The notes under the pieces: generated by a model
The model's database searches: none
Told to the model about the DNA's origin: nothing
Seen by the model: only the letters and a program-made list of their open reading frames with translations
Part shown: positions 38,860-47,715 of the stretch, piece after piece
Layout: every line of letters starts with the position of its first letter
Position numbering within the stretch: the first letter of the stretch is position 1
Assembly (NCBI GenBank): GCA_965242685.1
Contig: OZ251487.1
Coordinates: 1,240,001-1,304,000 of the forward strand
DNA from: G965215055 sp965242685
GTDB lineage: Bacteria > Pseudomonadota > Gammaproteobacteria > UBA4575
Length of the DNA: 64,000 bases
Direction: 5' to 3'
Translations under genes and position numbers: made by a program

Positions 38860-39704
38860 ATGAAAAAACGGTTCCTGGAAACACTCGTTTTCCTCCTCTT
38901 TCATGCATGCGTGAGTTCGACATTTGCGACGGAAAAAACCTTTATTACCCTTGCTTCAACCACTTCCACCGAAAGCTCCGGCCTGCTGGAGCACCTGATA
39001 CCGAAGTTCAAAAAAAAACTGATATTGACGTTCGCGTAGTGGCAGTCGGCACTGGGCGCGCGTTGCTGTTGGGCGAGCGCGGTGACGCCGACTTGGTGTT
39101 GGTACACCACAAGCCTTCCGAAAGACTGTTTGTGGAAAAGGGTTTCGGCGTAGACCGACGAGATGTAATGTACAATGACTTCGTCATCATAGGGCCAAAA
39201 CACGATCCAGCAAATATCAAAAATTTCAAGAAGATCGGCGCGGTACTCAGAGGAATACATGATCATGCAACTCCCTTCGTATCACGCGGCGATGACAGTG
39301 GCACGCATAAGAAGGAACTGGAACTGTGGTCTCTGGCGGGAATTGAAGTAGATCAGTACAGTGGCACGTGGTATCGGGAAACCGGCTCGGGCATGGGAAC
39401 TACACTCAATATTGCTAACGGCATGAACGCATACACGCTTGTCGACCGAGGCACTTGGCTATCATTCAAAAACCGCGACCGATTAACCTTGCTGTTTCAG
39501 AATGATCCGCCGTTGTTTAACCAGTACAGTGTCATCCTGATCAACCCTGAACGTCATCCACATATAAAATTCCACGCCGCCAAACTATTCGTGGATTGGC
39601 TGACTTCCGATACGGGACAACAAGCCATTGCCGAGTTTACCGTAGGAGGACAGGCATTATTCTTTCCGAATGCCAATCGACATCGAAGCGCAGACCATGA
39701 TTGA
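38860..39704 (+). CDS. tupA: tungstate-binding protein TupA, interrupted by a -1 frameshift
   Basis: The first 53 codons (ATG at 38860) encode a signal peptide and TFITLASTTSTESSGLLEHLIPKF, then at a run of nine A (39010-39018) the frame ends after 7 more codons at a TAG (39037). The rest of TupA continues in the -1 frame: TDIDVRVVAVGTGRALLLGERGDADLVLVHHK, VSRGDDSGTHKKE and FTVGGQALFFPNA (in part). A -1 slip or one added A would give a full 281-residue protein of normal length. The downstream frame is well preserved, so this is a sequencing error, a fresh mutation, or a slippage-read gene. Periplasmic partner of TupB/TupC; TTTS motif binds tungstate. Confidence 0.85.
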
Positions 39705-39770
39705 AGGAACTCACCTGCATTGAAGAAAATTATCGGGTGTCTAAATAGAGCATAAACTTTTTACCGACGA

Positions 39771-40979
39771 CTACCTGGCGAACGCGGGTCTATCTTTGTT
39801 CAAGCCCATCGCGCGGCGCATAAAAAACCTTTTTATCGGCTGGATGCGATCCCCCGCATTCAATGCGTAATTACGCGCGGTAATAACCGGCCGCGAAACA
39901 GAACCAAATGCCGCAACAAATACATCCATAGCACACTGCATGACCCATGCTTCCCCAACCCGGGCACGTTCATACTTGCGTAATACTCGATAACTCCCAA
40001 TATCGCGCTGCGTGTTGGCCAACACTTCGGCTAACACCGCCGCATCGGTAAAACCTAGGTTTGCCCCTTGCCCGGCAAGCGGGTGCAGCACATGTGCAGC
40101 GTCACCCGCCAGTGCAATACGTGGCCGTAGCATGGTTTCCGCTTGACCAGAAATCAGAGGAAAACTCATGCGTCTCGAACGCGGTGATACCTTGCCGAGA
40201 CTTGAATCACTTGCCTCTGTCAAGAAACGGGCAAACTCATGGTCACTGCATTGCATCAATTTACCGGTATACTCATCATTTACCGACCATACGATGGAGC
40301 ATTCATCGTTGCGTAATGGTAAAAATGCCAGCGGGCCGGTGCTCAAAAACCATTGCCATGCGGTATCCTGATGCGAATGTTCTGTCTGAACCCGTGCCAC
40401 GATACCATGCTGCCGATAGTGCCTTTCCGAGTACGGAATCCCCGCGAGTTTTCGCACGCCGGAATGACAACCGTCGGCCCCGACCAACAACTTTGCCCGT
40501 AAAACTTGTCCATTATTCAGTGTGGCTTCGATACCGCCGTCACGAAGCAGGATTTTTTCAACCGTCATGGAAATCTTCCAGTGAACATTCTCCTGCCTCA
40601 GCAAGACTTCATGGAGACTCGATTCAATAACGGTATTTTCCACAATATATCCGATGTCTGAATGGCCCAGATCGTGACACGTAAAGTTTATTTCTGCCTT
40701 GCCTTCCCTATCCCGGACAGACATGGCCTGATAAGGTGAAACACGCTTATCCTGCATGGCCGACCATGCGCCTACATGCTCAAAAATTGCCTTCGAACCA
40801 GGGCTGACTGCGGTAACGCGCGCATCGTACTCCCGCCCCGGATCAAAACCGTACGGTGGGGCACCATGGTCAACAACAGCAAGCACCTTGCCCTGTTTCG
40901 CCAATAGTACTGCCAGAGTAAGCCCCACCATACCGCCACCGACGATGACAACGTCAAACTGCGGGCTTTGATCAGGCAT
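39771..40979 (-). CDS. FAD-dependent ubiquinone-biosynthesis hydroxylase (UbiI/UbiF group)
   Basis: 402 residues from the ATG at 40979 (GTG 41003 possible). FAD-binding FDVVIVGGGMVGLTLAVLLA; the DG motif VGADGCHSGVRKLAGI; and IALAGDAAHVLHPLAGQGANLGFTDA are those of the UbiH/UbiI/UbiF/UbiM family. Overlaps ubiH by 8 bases. In enteric bacteria the gene after ubiH is ubiI (visC), which hydroxylates ring C5, making UbiI the first guess. Coq7 encoded at 51.3 kb covers C6 hydroxylation, so UbiF is probably not needed. Confidence 0.9.
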   Translation of the reverse strand: MPDQSPQFDVVIVGGGMVGLTLAVLLAKQGKVLAVVDHGAPPYGFDPGREYDARVTAVSPGSKAIFEHVGAWSAMQDKRVSPYQAMSVRDREGKAEINFTCHDLGHSDIGYIVENTVIESSLHEVLLRQENVHWKISMTVEKILLRDGGIEATLNNGQVLRAKLLVGADGCHSGVRKLAGIPYSERHYRQHGIVARVQTEHSHQDTAWQWFLSTGPLAFLPLRNDECSIVWSVNDEYTGKLMQCSDHEFARFLTEASDSSLGKVSPRSRRMSFPLISGQAETMLRPRIALAGDAAHVLHPLAGQGANLGFTDAAVLAEVLANTQRDIGSYRVLRKYERARVGEAWVMQCAMDVFVAAFGSVSRPVITARNYALNAGDRIQPIKRFFMRRAMGLNKDRPAFAR

Positions 40980-42186
40980 GACCGGACTGCAATATCCGGC
41001 CACGTAGCAGGCTTGCCGGAGAATTTAAAGCACCCATACTCTGTCGCACGATACGTTCTTCCAGAGGAGGTATCGCACCCAACAGGGCAAGGCCTAGTCC
41101 ACGCGCGTGTGACAGCCCCGGGTAATCGGCAATAATCAGAGAATTGAGCCGGTCGGTAAAACGCACGGTATTCTCGATATCAGACTTGCGTTTGCTCTCA
41201 TAAGCCGAGAGTTTTTGGTTCATCGCATCGGTGACGTTTTCACACTTCGTCAACACCTCGCCCAGCTCGGTAACATCACGTAGGGCAAGATTCAAACCTT
41301 GTCCCGCAATCGGATGCAGCGTCTGGGCGGCATTACCGATCAATATCACTCGTTGCCGCACTCGTTGTTGGCTGACCGACAAAGACAAGGGATATACAAA
41401 GCGTTGACTGATGTCGTAAAAATAGCCCAAGCGATAACCGAAAGATCGTTGCAGACGTTCGAGAAACCCTTTGTCCGAAAGCCTTGTATACTCCTTCGCA
41501 ACGGTATCCGGATTCATCCAGATAAACCCACAGCGATTCCCCACACGTGGCAGTAATGCAAGCGGCCCGTGTTCGGTAAAACGCTCGTACGCCGTGTAAG
41601 AATGGTTTTCGACGCCGAGACTGCCCGTTATGGCCGTTTGCATGTACTGCTTTTCTTTTACCGAAATACCCAATATACGTCGGATCAATGATTGACTCCC
41701 GTCTGCGGCAATAAGTAGCCTTGCGCGAATCATCCCTCGCTCGCCATGTAGAACGACTGCATCGTCATGGCTTTCCACGCCTTCAATACGGTAAGGTTGT
41801 AAACGCCGTATATTGTCGTATCGTAGTACGGCCTGTTGCAACGCAACGGAAAGTCTTTCAGCCGGAACCAGATAGCCGAAGCTCTCGACGCCGTAACGCA
41901 CACAATTCAGGCGCATCGTACCGAAACGCCCTTGATTTGAAATATGGATTTTTTTGATCGGTGCCGCGTATTTATCCAATCGTTTCCACAACCCCAAGGT
42001 GGCGTATATCTTTTTCGACGCCAAAGCCAAGGCAATACTTCGGCCGTCTTGACACCCGTGTTCAAAGGCGAGCGGAGCTTGACAATCAATAAGTGCAATG
42101 CGATAGGAAGTAGATGACAGGGCACAAGCCATACTGCTGCCTACCAAGCCTGCACCTACAATCGCAATGTCATATTGACGTCGCAT
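40972..42186 (-). CDS. ubiH: UbiH-type 2-octaprenyl-6-methoxyphenol hydroxylase
   Basis: 404 residues from the ATG at 42186; the open frame extends to 42303 but the FAD site begins right after this ATG: YDIAIVGAGLVGSSMACAL. DG motif IAADGSQSLIRRILGI; VILIGNAAQTLHPIAGQGLNLALRDV with GNA in place of the usual GDA. Assigned as UbiH by position between pepP and the second hydroxylase. Likely ring C1 hydroxylation. The 208 bases between pepP and this start show no other gene. Confidence 0.88.
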   Translation of the reverse strand: MRRQYDIAIVGAGLVGSSMACALSSTSYRIALIDCQAPLAFEHGCQDGRSIALALASKKIYATLGLWKRLDKYAAPIKKIHISNQGRFGTMRLNCVRYGVESFGYLVPAERLSVALQQAVLRYDNIRRLQPYRIEGVESHDDAVVLHGERGMIRARLLIAADGSQSLIRRILGISVKEKQYMQTAITGSLGVENHSYTAYERFTEHGPLALLPRVGNRCGFIWMNPDTVAKEYTRLSDKGFLERLQRSFGYRLGYFYDISQRFVYPLSLSVSQQRVRQRVILIGNAAQTLHPIAGQGLNLALRDVTELGEVLTKCENVTDAMNQKLSAYESKRKSDIENTVRFTDRLNSLIIADYPGLSHARGLGLALLGAIPPLEERIVRQSMGALNSPASLLRGRILQSGHA

Positions 42187-42394
42187 AAGCACGATTGTCA
42201 GATATTGAAAAGTTACCGTCAATCGTTGATGCAGGCTACGTTTACCCACAAACGCATGCTGAAAGTCGCGATAAGTTCTTTGCCTCTGGCCAGCAGGAAG
42301 CATTTTCGGGCCGCGTGGTCGGGATCTACACTTTTCGGCGTAACGTTGGCGTGAATAAACCGTGCATGCTAAGTTCTTTACTATGAAGGTGCCG

Positions 42395-43705
42395 TCAGTG
42401 CACAGAGGTTGACATCAGTGCTTCAATCTCATCTGGATCACTGGTAAGCCTTTCAGTAAGCACTTCATTGCCTTCCTTGGTTACCAACACGTCATCTTCA
42501 ATACGGATACCAATGTTCCAAAACTGCTTGGAGACCCCTTTTGCTTTCCTGATGTACAGACCCGGTTCTACGGTCAACGTCATGCCGGGTTCAAGCAAAC
42601 GCCATTCTTCACCAAGGCGATAATCCCCCACGTCATGTACATCCAAACCCAGCCAGTGACCGGTACGATGCATATAGAATTGCCGATAGCTTTCGTCCCG
42701 GATGAGTCTGGAAGGCTTGCCCTTCAGCAACCCAAGACCGACCAATCCCTTGGTTAGCACTCTTACAGCCTCGTTATGTGGGTCGTCCCAATGATTACCT
42801 GGTCTAACCTTGTCGATAGCCGCAGTCTGTGCCTCGCGCACTACTTCATAAACCTCACGTTGTGCCGAGGAAAACCTTCCATTGACGGGAAACGTCCGAG
42901 TGATATCGCTGGCATAGCCCTGACATTCCGCACCGGCGTCAATCAACAATAAATCACCGTCATTGAGAATCTGACTGTTCTCGATGTAGTGCAAAATACA
43001 TCCGTTACCGCCGCCTCCCACGATGCATGGATATGCAGCAAAACAACCGGCCTTTCTAAATTCATACAAGAGCTCTGCCTCGATTTCGTATTCATACATC
43101 CCGGGTCTACAGTTCCGCATGGCGCGAACGTGGCCGGCAATGGTAGCCTTGGCGGCTTGTCGCATAGCGCTTAATTCACCGCGTGATTTATGCAATCGCA
43201 TGTCATGCAGAAAATAGTCAAGCGACAGCAACTCTTTTGAAATACGCTGCGAAGTGCGAGAAAACCCTTGCGGTTGATTAACCCAACCAATCACTTTGCG
43301 ATCAAATTCCGCGTCACGTCCCATAGGATAAAAAATTCGCGTACGCCCAGACAATAGTCCGGGTAACAGTTCATCCAGCTTGTCAATTGAATGGGCCTTA
43401 TCGACAGAGTGATTTTCTTCCGCACCTTTCCGTCCGGCACGCCGTCCTTCCCATATTTCTTGTTCGGTGTTGTAATCTCGACAAAACAGTATGTACTGTC
43501 CTTCCGCATGACCCGGCAACAATACCGCCAAGGCTTCGGGCTCCCTAAACCCGGTTAGATATAAAAAGTCGCTATCCTGGCGAAAAACGTAATTTACGTC
43601 CCGGCTGCGAGCAACCAGTCTTGCCGATGGAATAATGGCAGCCCCGTTGTCACCCACCATTTGGATGAGCATCTGGCGGCGCCTGAGTAATTCTTTCTGG
43701 TTCAT
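42395..43705 (-). CDS. pepP: Xaa-Pro aminopeptidase PepP
   Basis: Dimetal aminopeptidase removing an N-terminal residue before proline. 436 residues, as in E. coli. Metal ligands in LLIDAGAECQGYASDITRTF (two Asp), HRTGHWLGLDVHD (His), LTVEPGLYI (Glu) and IRIEDDVLVT (Glu). First gene of the pepP-ubiH-ubiI minus-strand unit and divergent from the zap genes, as in other gammaproteobacteria; the small gene ygfB that often precedes pepP is absent. Confidence 0.96.
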   Translation of the reverse strand: MNQKELLRRRQMLIQMVGDNGAAIIPSARLVARSRDVNYVFRQDSDFLYLTGFREPEALAVLLPGHAEGQYILFCRDYNTEQEIWEGRRAGRKGAEENHSVDKAHSIDKLDELLPGLLSGRTRIFYPMGRDAEFDRKVIGWVNQPQGFSRTSQRISKELLSLDYFLHDMRLHKSRGELSAMRQAAKATIAGHVRAMRNCRPGMYEYEIEAELLYEFRKAGCFAAYPCIVGGGGNGCILHYIENSQILNDGDLLLIDAGAECQGYASDITRTFPVNGRFSSAQREVYEVVREAQTAAIDKVRPGNHWDDPHNEAVRVLTKGLVGLGLLKGKPSRLIRDESYRQFYMHRTGHWLGLDVHDVGDYRLGEEWRLLEPGMTLTVEPGLYIRKAKGVSKQFWNIGIRIEDDVLVTKEGNEVLTERLTSDPDEIEALMSTSVH

Positions 43706-43873
43706 GTTATAAAGCCGTATATCTTTACAAAATGCGAAACCATTGACGGTTTTGCAAGTGCGGCAAGCCTGAAAAGCCTCTCCAGGTCTACATCCGATCT
43801 TAGCACGAGTAGAGGCAACTTTTTTTCAAAGACTATCGACTTCGTGCCAACCATAAATTCTATAGAATCGGTG

Positions 43874-43902
43874 TTGACGCAAATTCTCGTTCACCCTATT
43901 AT
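43874..43902 (+). promoter_or_regulatory. sigma-70 promoter of the zapB-like/zapA unit
   Basis: TTGACG (43874-43879), a 17-base spacer, and TATTAT (43897-43902): 5 of 6 matches in each box. Transcription would start near 43909, which is within the ATGATG start of the gene, implying a leaderless or near-leaderless mRNA. Confidence 0.6.
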
Positions 43903-43905
43903 TTT

Positions 43906-44142
43906 ATGATGGAAAAAAGAGACTTGGAAAGACTTGTTAAGCAGGAGCTAAAGGCACTGGAAGACCGCGTTAATCAACTCATCGAAATCTGCGAAAACCT
44001 CAAGAAAGAAAACCATCTTCTCAAATCACGACAAATTTCCTATATGGCCGAACGTGCAAATTTAATCGGTAAAAACGAGCAAGCCTGCAAGTGCGTAGAA
44101 GCTATGATAACTCGCCTCAAGTCAATGGAAGTTACCGTATGA
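43906..44142 (+). CDS. small coiled-coil protein (TIGR02449/ZapB-like)
   Basis: 78 residues (77 if the second ATG at 43909 is used). Almost the whole chain is a predicted coiled coil: LERLVKQELKALEDRVNQLI, then NLKKENHLLKSRQ with regular leucines. Similar short coiled-coil proteins sit directly before zapA in Pseudomonas-type genomes and are thought to act with FtsZ-ring proteins. Its stop overlaps the zapA start (ATGA). No ribosome binding site precedes it, in keeping with the promoter position. Confidence 0.8.
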   Translation: MMEKRDLERLVKQELKALEDRVNQLIEICENLKKENHLLKSRQISYMAERANLIGKNEQACKCVEAMITRLKSMEVTV

Positions 44143-44465
44143 GCGCAAGCGCAAGTGCGAACAAAGTTACGGTAACGCTTAACATCCTGGATAAAGAGTA
44201 TCGTATTTCCTGTGCGAACGAAAAAAAAGAGTCTTTACAGGCCTCGGCTCATCTTCTGAACACCTACATACAGAAAATACGGGATGGAGGCAAAGCCATT
44301 GGAACTGACCGCGTAGTGGTAATGGCGGCACTCAACCTAACCCATGATCTCTTGATGCGGAGAAACGAACAGGAACACTCTACCAATAACCTGAATACAC
44401 GTATTTACAACCTGCGATCAAGAATTGACGCCGTTTTGGAAAACAGCCGGCAAACTGGGCCCTGA
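44139..44465 (+). CDS. zapA: cell division protein ZapA
   Basis: 108 residues from the ATG at 44139, overlapping the previous stop by 4 bases. KVTVTLNILDKEYRISCANEKK then LQASAHLLNTYIQKIR and VMAALNLTHDLL follow the ZapA pattern: a beta/alpha head and a C-terminal coiled coil. It crosslinks FtsZ filaments at midcell. Followed by the probable 6S RNA, as is usual. Confidence 0.93.
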   Translation: MSASASANKVTVTLNILDKEYRISCANEKKESLQASAHLLNTYIQKIRDGGKAIGTDRVVVMAALNLTHDLLMRRNEQEHSTNNLNTRIYNLRSRIDAVLENSRQTGP

Positions 44466-44485
44466 AAAGCTGTTACAATTTTACT

Positions 44486-44665
44486 GAGGTCGAGCGACTC
44501 TTCGGTACAAGTTACAAGTGTACTGCCTAATGTATCCATTGAGAAAGCCTGGTTCACGTCTCGACTCCCCCATTATGAGCCGCCGATTCAGGGGCAAGGG
44601 CAATCACGGTACAAGCGGAGTGTGTCCACTCACTGAACTTCCGATCAAACCCGCTGTCCGGAGGT
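44486..44665 (+). ncRNA. ssrS: probable 6S RNA
   Basis: About 200 bases without a gene directly after zapA, the standard ssrS locus. A -10 box TACAAT lies at 44474-44479. An extended helix can be drawn: TCGG 44502-44505 with CCGA 44641-44644, AAGTT 44509-44513 with AACTT 44636-44640, then CA and GTG (44515-44520, one bulge) with CACTG 44631-44635. A small hairpin GAGTG/CACTC lies on the 3-prime side and a CCCC/GGGG hairpin (44567-44594) at the tip. GAGAAAGCCT at 44541 resembles the GAGAAGCCT of E. coli 6S. 6S RNA binds the sigma-70 RNA polymerase in stationary phase. Ends are approximate. Confidence 0.6.
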
Positions 44666-44671
44666 ATTGAT

Positions 44672-45124
44672 GTGCGGTATTGGCTGATGAAGTCTGAACC
44701 AAGTGAATACAGTATTGACGACTTAAAACGCGACAGGGTAGAACACTGGGACGGCGTGCGTAATTATCAAGCACGCAACATGATGCGCGACGACATGAAA
44801 AAGGGTGATTTGGCCTTTATGTATCACTCGAACTGCGACCAGATCGGCATTGTCGGCATCATGACCATAGCACGCGAGGCTTATGCAGACCACACTGCCT
44901 TTGACAAGAACGACAAACACTATGACGCAAAAAGCGACCCGAACAATCCCCGTTGGATGATGGTAGACGTTCGTTACAAACGAAAACTGAAACGCACCAT
45001 TACACTTGCCGAATTGAAACAGTACGAAGAACTATCGGGCTTGCAACTTTTGAAGCGAGGGAACCGGTTATCAATCATGCCGATAAGTGAAGACCATTGG
45101 CACTTTATTCTATCCCTAGAATAA
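44672..45124 (+). CDS. EVE domain protein
   Basis: 150 residues from GTG at 44672, with GGAGGT six bases upstream. YWLMKSEPSEYSIDDLKRD, WDGVRNYQARNMMRDDMKKGDLAFMYHS and RLSIMPISEDHW (in part) are the PUA-like EVE fold, related to YTH domains and thought to bind modified bases in DNA or RNA. EVE genes often lie near zapA/6S in this group, so a housekeeping role is as likely as a defence one. Confidence 0.92.
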   Translation: MRYWLMKSEPSEYSIDDLKRDRVEHWDGVRNYQARNMMRDDMKKGDLAFMYHSNCDQIGIVGIMTIAREAYADHTAFDKNDKHYDAKSDPNNPRWMMVDVRYKRKLKRTITLAELKQYEELSGLQLLKRGNRLSIMPISEDHWHFILSLE

Positions 45125-45266
45125 AATAAAAACTCTCGGCAACCAAAAAGATTGGATTTTCATTTTTAATATGGTTGTCAAACATAAAACTACCAAGTGC
45201 AAATAGAAGCTTGTACACACCAGTCTACAGGCACAGGACATCCTTATTTATTTGGAGCCCTTTGGT

Positions 45267-45362
45267 TTAAATTGATTCAGTGCCGCTCCCCGGCTGCGGA
45301 AACTGCACTTGATACACCCCAGGATAGCCTGAAATGCACGTAGCCGGATCGATACACTTCAT
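45267..45362 (-). CDS. possible 31-residue microprotein after ilvA
   Basis: ATG at 45362 is preceded by AGAGGAGAG, an excellent ribosome binding site, 10 bases after the ilvA stop on the same strand. It encodes MKCIDPATC then ISGYPGVYQVQFPQPGSG and ends TESI. Two cysteines and several Pro/Gly but no signal or helix. Could be a real small peptide or chance; no family known to me. Confidence 0.35.
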   Translation of the reverse strand: MKCIDPATCISGYPGVYQVQFPQPGSGTESI

Positions 45363-45372
45363 CTCTCCTCTC

Positions 45373-46887
45373 TCAACCCAGGAATAATTTGTATATCGGG
45401 TTACCGGTCTCTTCCCAATAGCGATAACCCAACTTTTGAAGGAACCTGTCAAAATCAGTGCGTTCTTTTATGGGCACTTGTATACCGGCAAGTACGCGCC
45501 CATATGCGGCCCCATGATTACGGTAGTGAAACAAACTGATATTCCACTCTTGTCCGATCATCTCCAGAAAATTCAGTAGTGCACCCGGGCGCTCCGGGAA
45601 TTCAAACCGAAATAGAATTTCATCCTGCAATTTGGGGCAATGTCCTCCCACCATGTGCCGCAAATGAAGAATAGCCACTTCATTTTCTGAAATATCCAAC
45701 GCTGGATAACCTGCTTGCGCCATGACTTGTAAAAGTTGGCATTTCTCAATACTTGCATCTTCCACGCTTACACCGACAAAAATATGGGCTGCGCTCGTAC
45801 TTGCATAGCGATAATTAAATTCGGTAATCCCTCTGGTGCCCAACAGACGACAAAACTTCAAAAAGCTCCCTGGTCGTTCAGGGATGGTTACTGCAAAAAG
45901 ACATTCTCGGCGTTCACCGAGTTCGGTACGTTCCGCCACGTGGCGCAAACGGTCGAAGTTGATATTTGCACCGCTATTGACGGCAACCAAAACTTTGTCG
46001 GTTATCCTTTCCCTTTGAATGTACTGCTTTACGCCTGCCAGCGCCAGGGCCCCTGCAGGTTCCGACAAGGTGCGCGTTTCATCGAACGTATCCTTTATTG
46101 CCGCACATATCTCATCCGTACTAACAAGCAGCACTTCATCAACGAGACTCTTTGCAATGGCAAAGGTCTTTACACCTACTTCGCGCACCGCAACTCCATC
46201 GGCAAATATTCCCACCTCTTTCAACTGCACCCTTTTACCGGCCCGCAAGGCGGCGTACAGGGTCGGGGCATCTTGCGGTTCCACGCCAATCACTTTTGTA
46301 TCCGGATAAAAATGCTTGATGTAAGCGGCCATCCCCGCAATCAACCCCCCACCACCAACGGGAACAAACACTGCATCCAGTTTTTGTGGGTACTGTTGAA
46401 GAATCTCCCTGGCCACCGTACCCTGTCCTGCAATTACGTCCTCATCGTCGTATGGATGGATATAGACGAGCCCCTGTTCCTCTGCTAACCGTTGGGAATG
46501 CTCATAGGCTTCGTCATACGTGTCACCATACAGAACCGCCCGTGCACCTAGGGATATTACGGACTCCAGCTTGATACGTGGCGTAGTACGCGGCATGACA
46601 ATGACGGCTCGAATGCCGAGCTTGTGTGCGGCTAGAGCTACGCCTTGGGCGTGATTGCCGGCCGATGCGGCAATTACCCCCTGCTGTTGTTGTACCGCGG
46701 GTAAATGCGCGATTTTGTTATATGCGCCCCTGAGTTTGAAAGAAAATACGCATTGCTGATCCTCTCGCTTCAAATAAATACGGTTGGCAAACCGCTTCGA
46801 CAAGGCACGTGCAAAATCAAGCGTAGTCTCTACTGCAACATCATATATCTTGGCATTTTCTATTCTTTTTATGAGTTCTTTATTCAC
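45373..46887 (-). CDS. ilvA: biosynthetic threonine ammonia-lyase IlvA
   Basis: First step of isoleucine synthesis, threonine to 2-oxobutanoate. 504 residues. PLP lysine K51 in FSFKLRGAYNK; SAGNHAQGVA binds substrate; the glycine loop is VPVGGGGLIAG. Two ACT-like regulatory domains (RECLFAVTIPERPGSFL and LFRFEFPERPGALLNFL) indicate the isoleucine-inhibited anabolic form. Divergent from rpiA. Confidence 0.96.
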   Translation of the reverse strand: MNKELIKRIENAKIYDVAVETTLDFARALSKRFANRIYLKREDQQCVFSFKLRGAYNKIAHLPAVQQQQGVIAASAGNHAQGVALAAHKLGIRAVIVMPRTTPRIKLESVISLGARAVLYGDTYDEAYEHSQRLAEEQGLVYIHPYDDEDVIAGQGTVAREILQQYPQKLDAVFVPVGGGGLIAGMAAYIKHFYPDTKVIGVEPQDAPTLYAALRAGKRVQLKEVGIFADGVAVREVGVKTFAIAKSLVDEVLLVSTDEICAAIKDTFDETRTLSEPAGALALAGVKQYIQRERITDKVLVAVNSGANINFDRLRHVAERTELGERRECLFAVTIPERPGSFLKFCRLLGTRGITEFNYRYASTSAAHIFVGVSVEDASIEKCQLLQVMAQAGYPALDISENEVAILHLRHMVGGHCPKLQDEILFRFEFPERPGALLNFLEMIGQEWNISLFHYRNHGAAYGRVLAGIQVPIKERTDFDRFLQKLGYRYWEETGNPIYKLFLG

Positions 46888-46968
46888 AATTCCCCGAAAC
46901 CGTAATTCACTATGCCCTTTATAGAAGGTGTAAGGTATGATTCAATTCCGCTAATGTCTATACATACA

Positions 46969-47622
46969 ATGTCTGCGGAAAAAAAGAAACAGATAGCTGC
47001 CGAAGCCGCCCTGGATTACATACAGGTCGGTGACGTGGTTGGGGTAGGCACGGGCTCTACTGTAAATCACCTCATCAGTGCGCTGGCCGGCGTCAAGGGC
47101 AAAATTGACGGTACCGTTGCCAGCTCCGAAGATTCGGCACGAAAACTGAAACAGATCGGCCTACGGGTGCTGGACCTAAACGACCTTGCGGGTGTTCAGA
47201 TATACATTGACGGTGCCGACGAAACCACCCGCCACAAACACCTGATCAAAGGCGGTGGCGGTGCCCTAACAAAGGAAAAGATCATTGCCGCAACCAGTGA
47301 AAAGTTCATTTGCATTGCGGATGATTCCAAGCTGGTAGACGTATTGGGTACTTTCCCCCTAGCGATAGAAGTGATCCCTATGGCAAGAAGTTACGTGGCA
47401 AGACAACTGGTAAAGAAAGGGGGAGTACCCGAGTTGAGAGAGGGCTTTACTACTGAAAACGGCAACTTCATCCTGGACATACATAATCTCGAAATCCTTG
47501 ACCCCGTTACAATGGAACGAGACCTGAACGAGATCGCCGGCGTGGTAACGGCCGGTATCTTCGCATTACGTCCCGCTGACGTTCTCATCCTTGGTGGCGA
47601 CAAGGGCCCGCAAATCGATTAA
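46969..47622 (+). CDS. rpiA: ribose-5-phosphate isomerase A
   Basis: Interconverts ribose 5-phosphate and ribulose 5-phosphate. 217 residues from the ATG at 46969 (near E. coli length); in-frame ATGs at 46912 and 46954 are alternatives. VGVGTGSTVNHLI, DGADETTRHKHLIKGGGGALTKEK (in part) with catalytic residues, and KLVDVLG, VITPMARSYVA-like blocks are present. ilvA-rpiA divergence is common in gammaproteobacteria. Confidence 0.95.
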   Translation: MSAEKKKQIAAEAALDYIQVGDVVGVGTGSTVNHLISALAGVKGKIDGTVASSEDSARKLKQIGLRVLDLNDLAGVQIYIDGADETTRHKHLIKGGGGALTKEKIIAATSEKFICIADDSKLVDVLGTFPLAIEVIPMARSYVARQLVKKGGVPELREGFTTENGNFILDIHNLEILDPVTMERDLNEIAGVVTAGIFALRPADVLILGGDKGPQID

Positions 47623-47715
47623 AAGAAAATGCTGCAACTTTCATCTATCGGCCACACGCTTTTTATTGTGCTCGTAGTCGGAAAATGCGCATGGTTCACG
47701 TAGTGGAATGAGTCT

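Noticed and set aside
42195..42386. 63-codon plus ORF between ubiH and pepP
   Set aside because: No homology feature or ribosome binding site; overlaps the upstream part of the ubiH frame.
44466..44671. tRNA gene after zapA
   Set aside because: No cloverleaf or T-loop GGTTCGAATCC-like sequence; 6S RNA fits better.
44672..45124. EVE gene as part of a defence island
   Set aside because: Its neighbours are housekeeping genes in conserved order; EVE proteins occur widely there.
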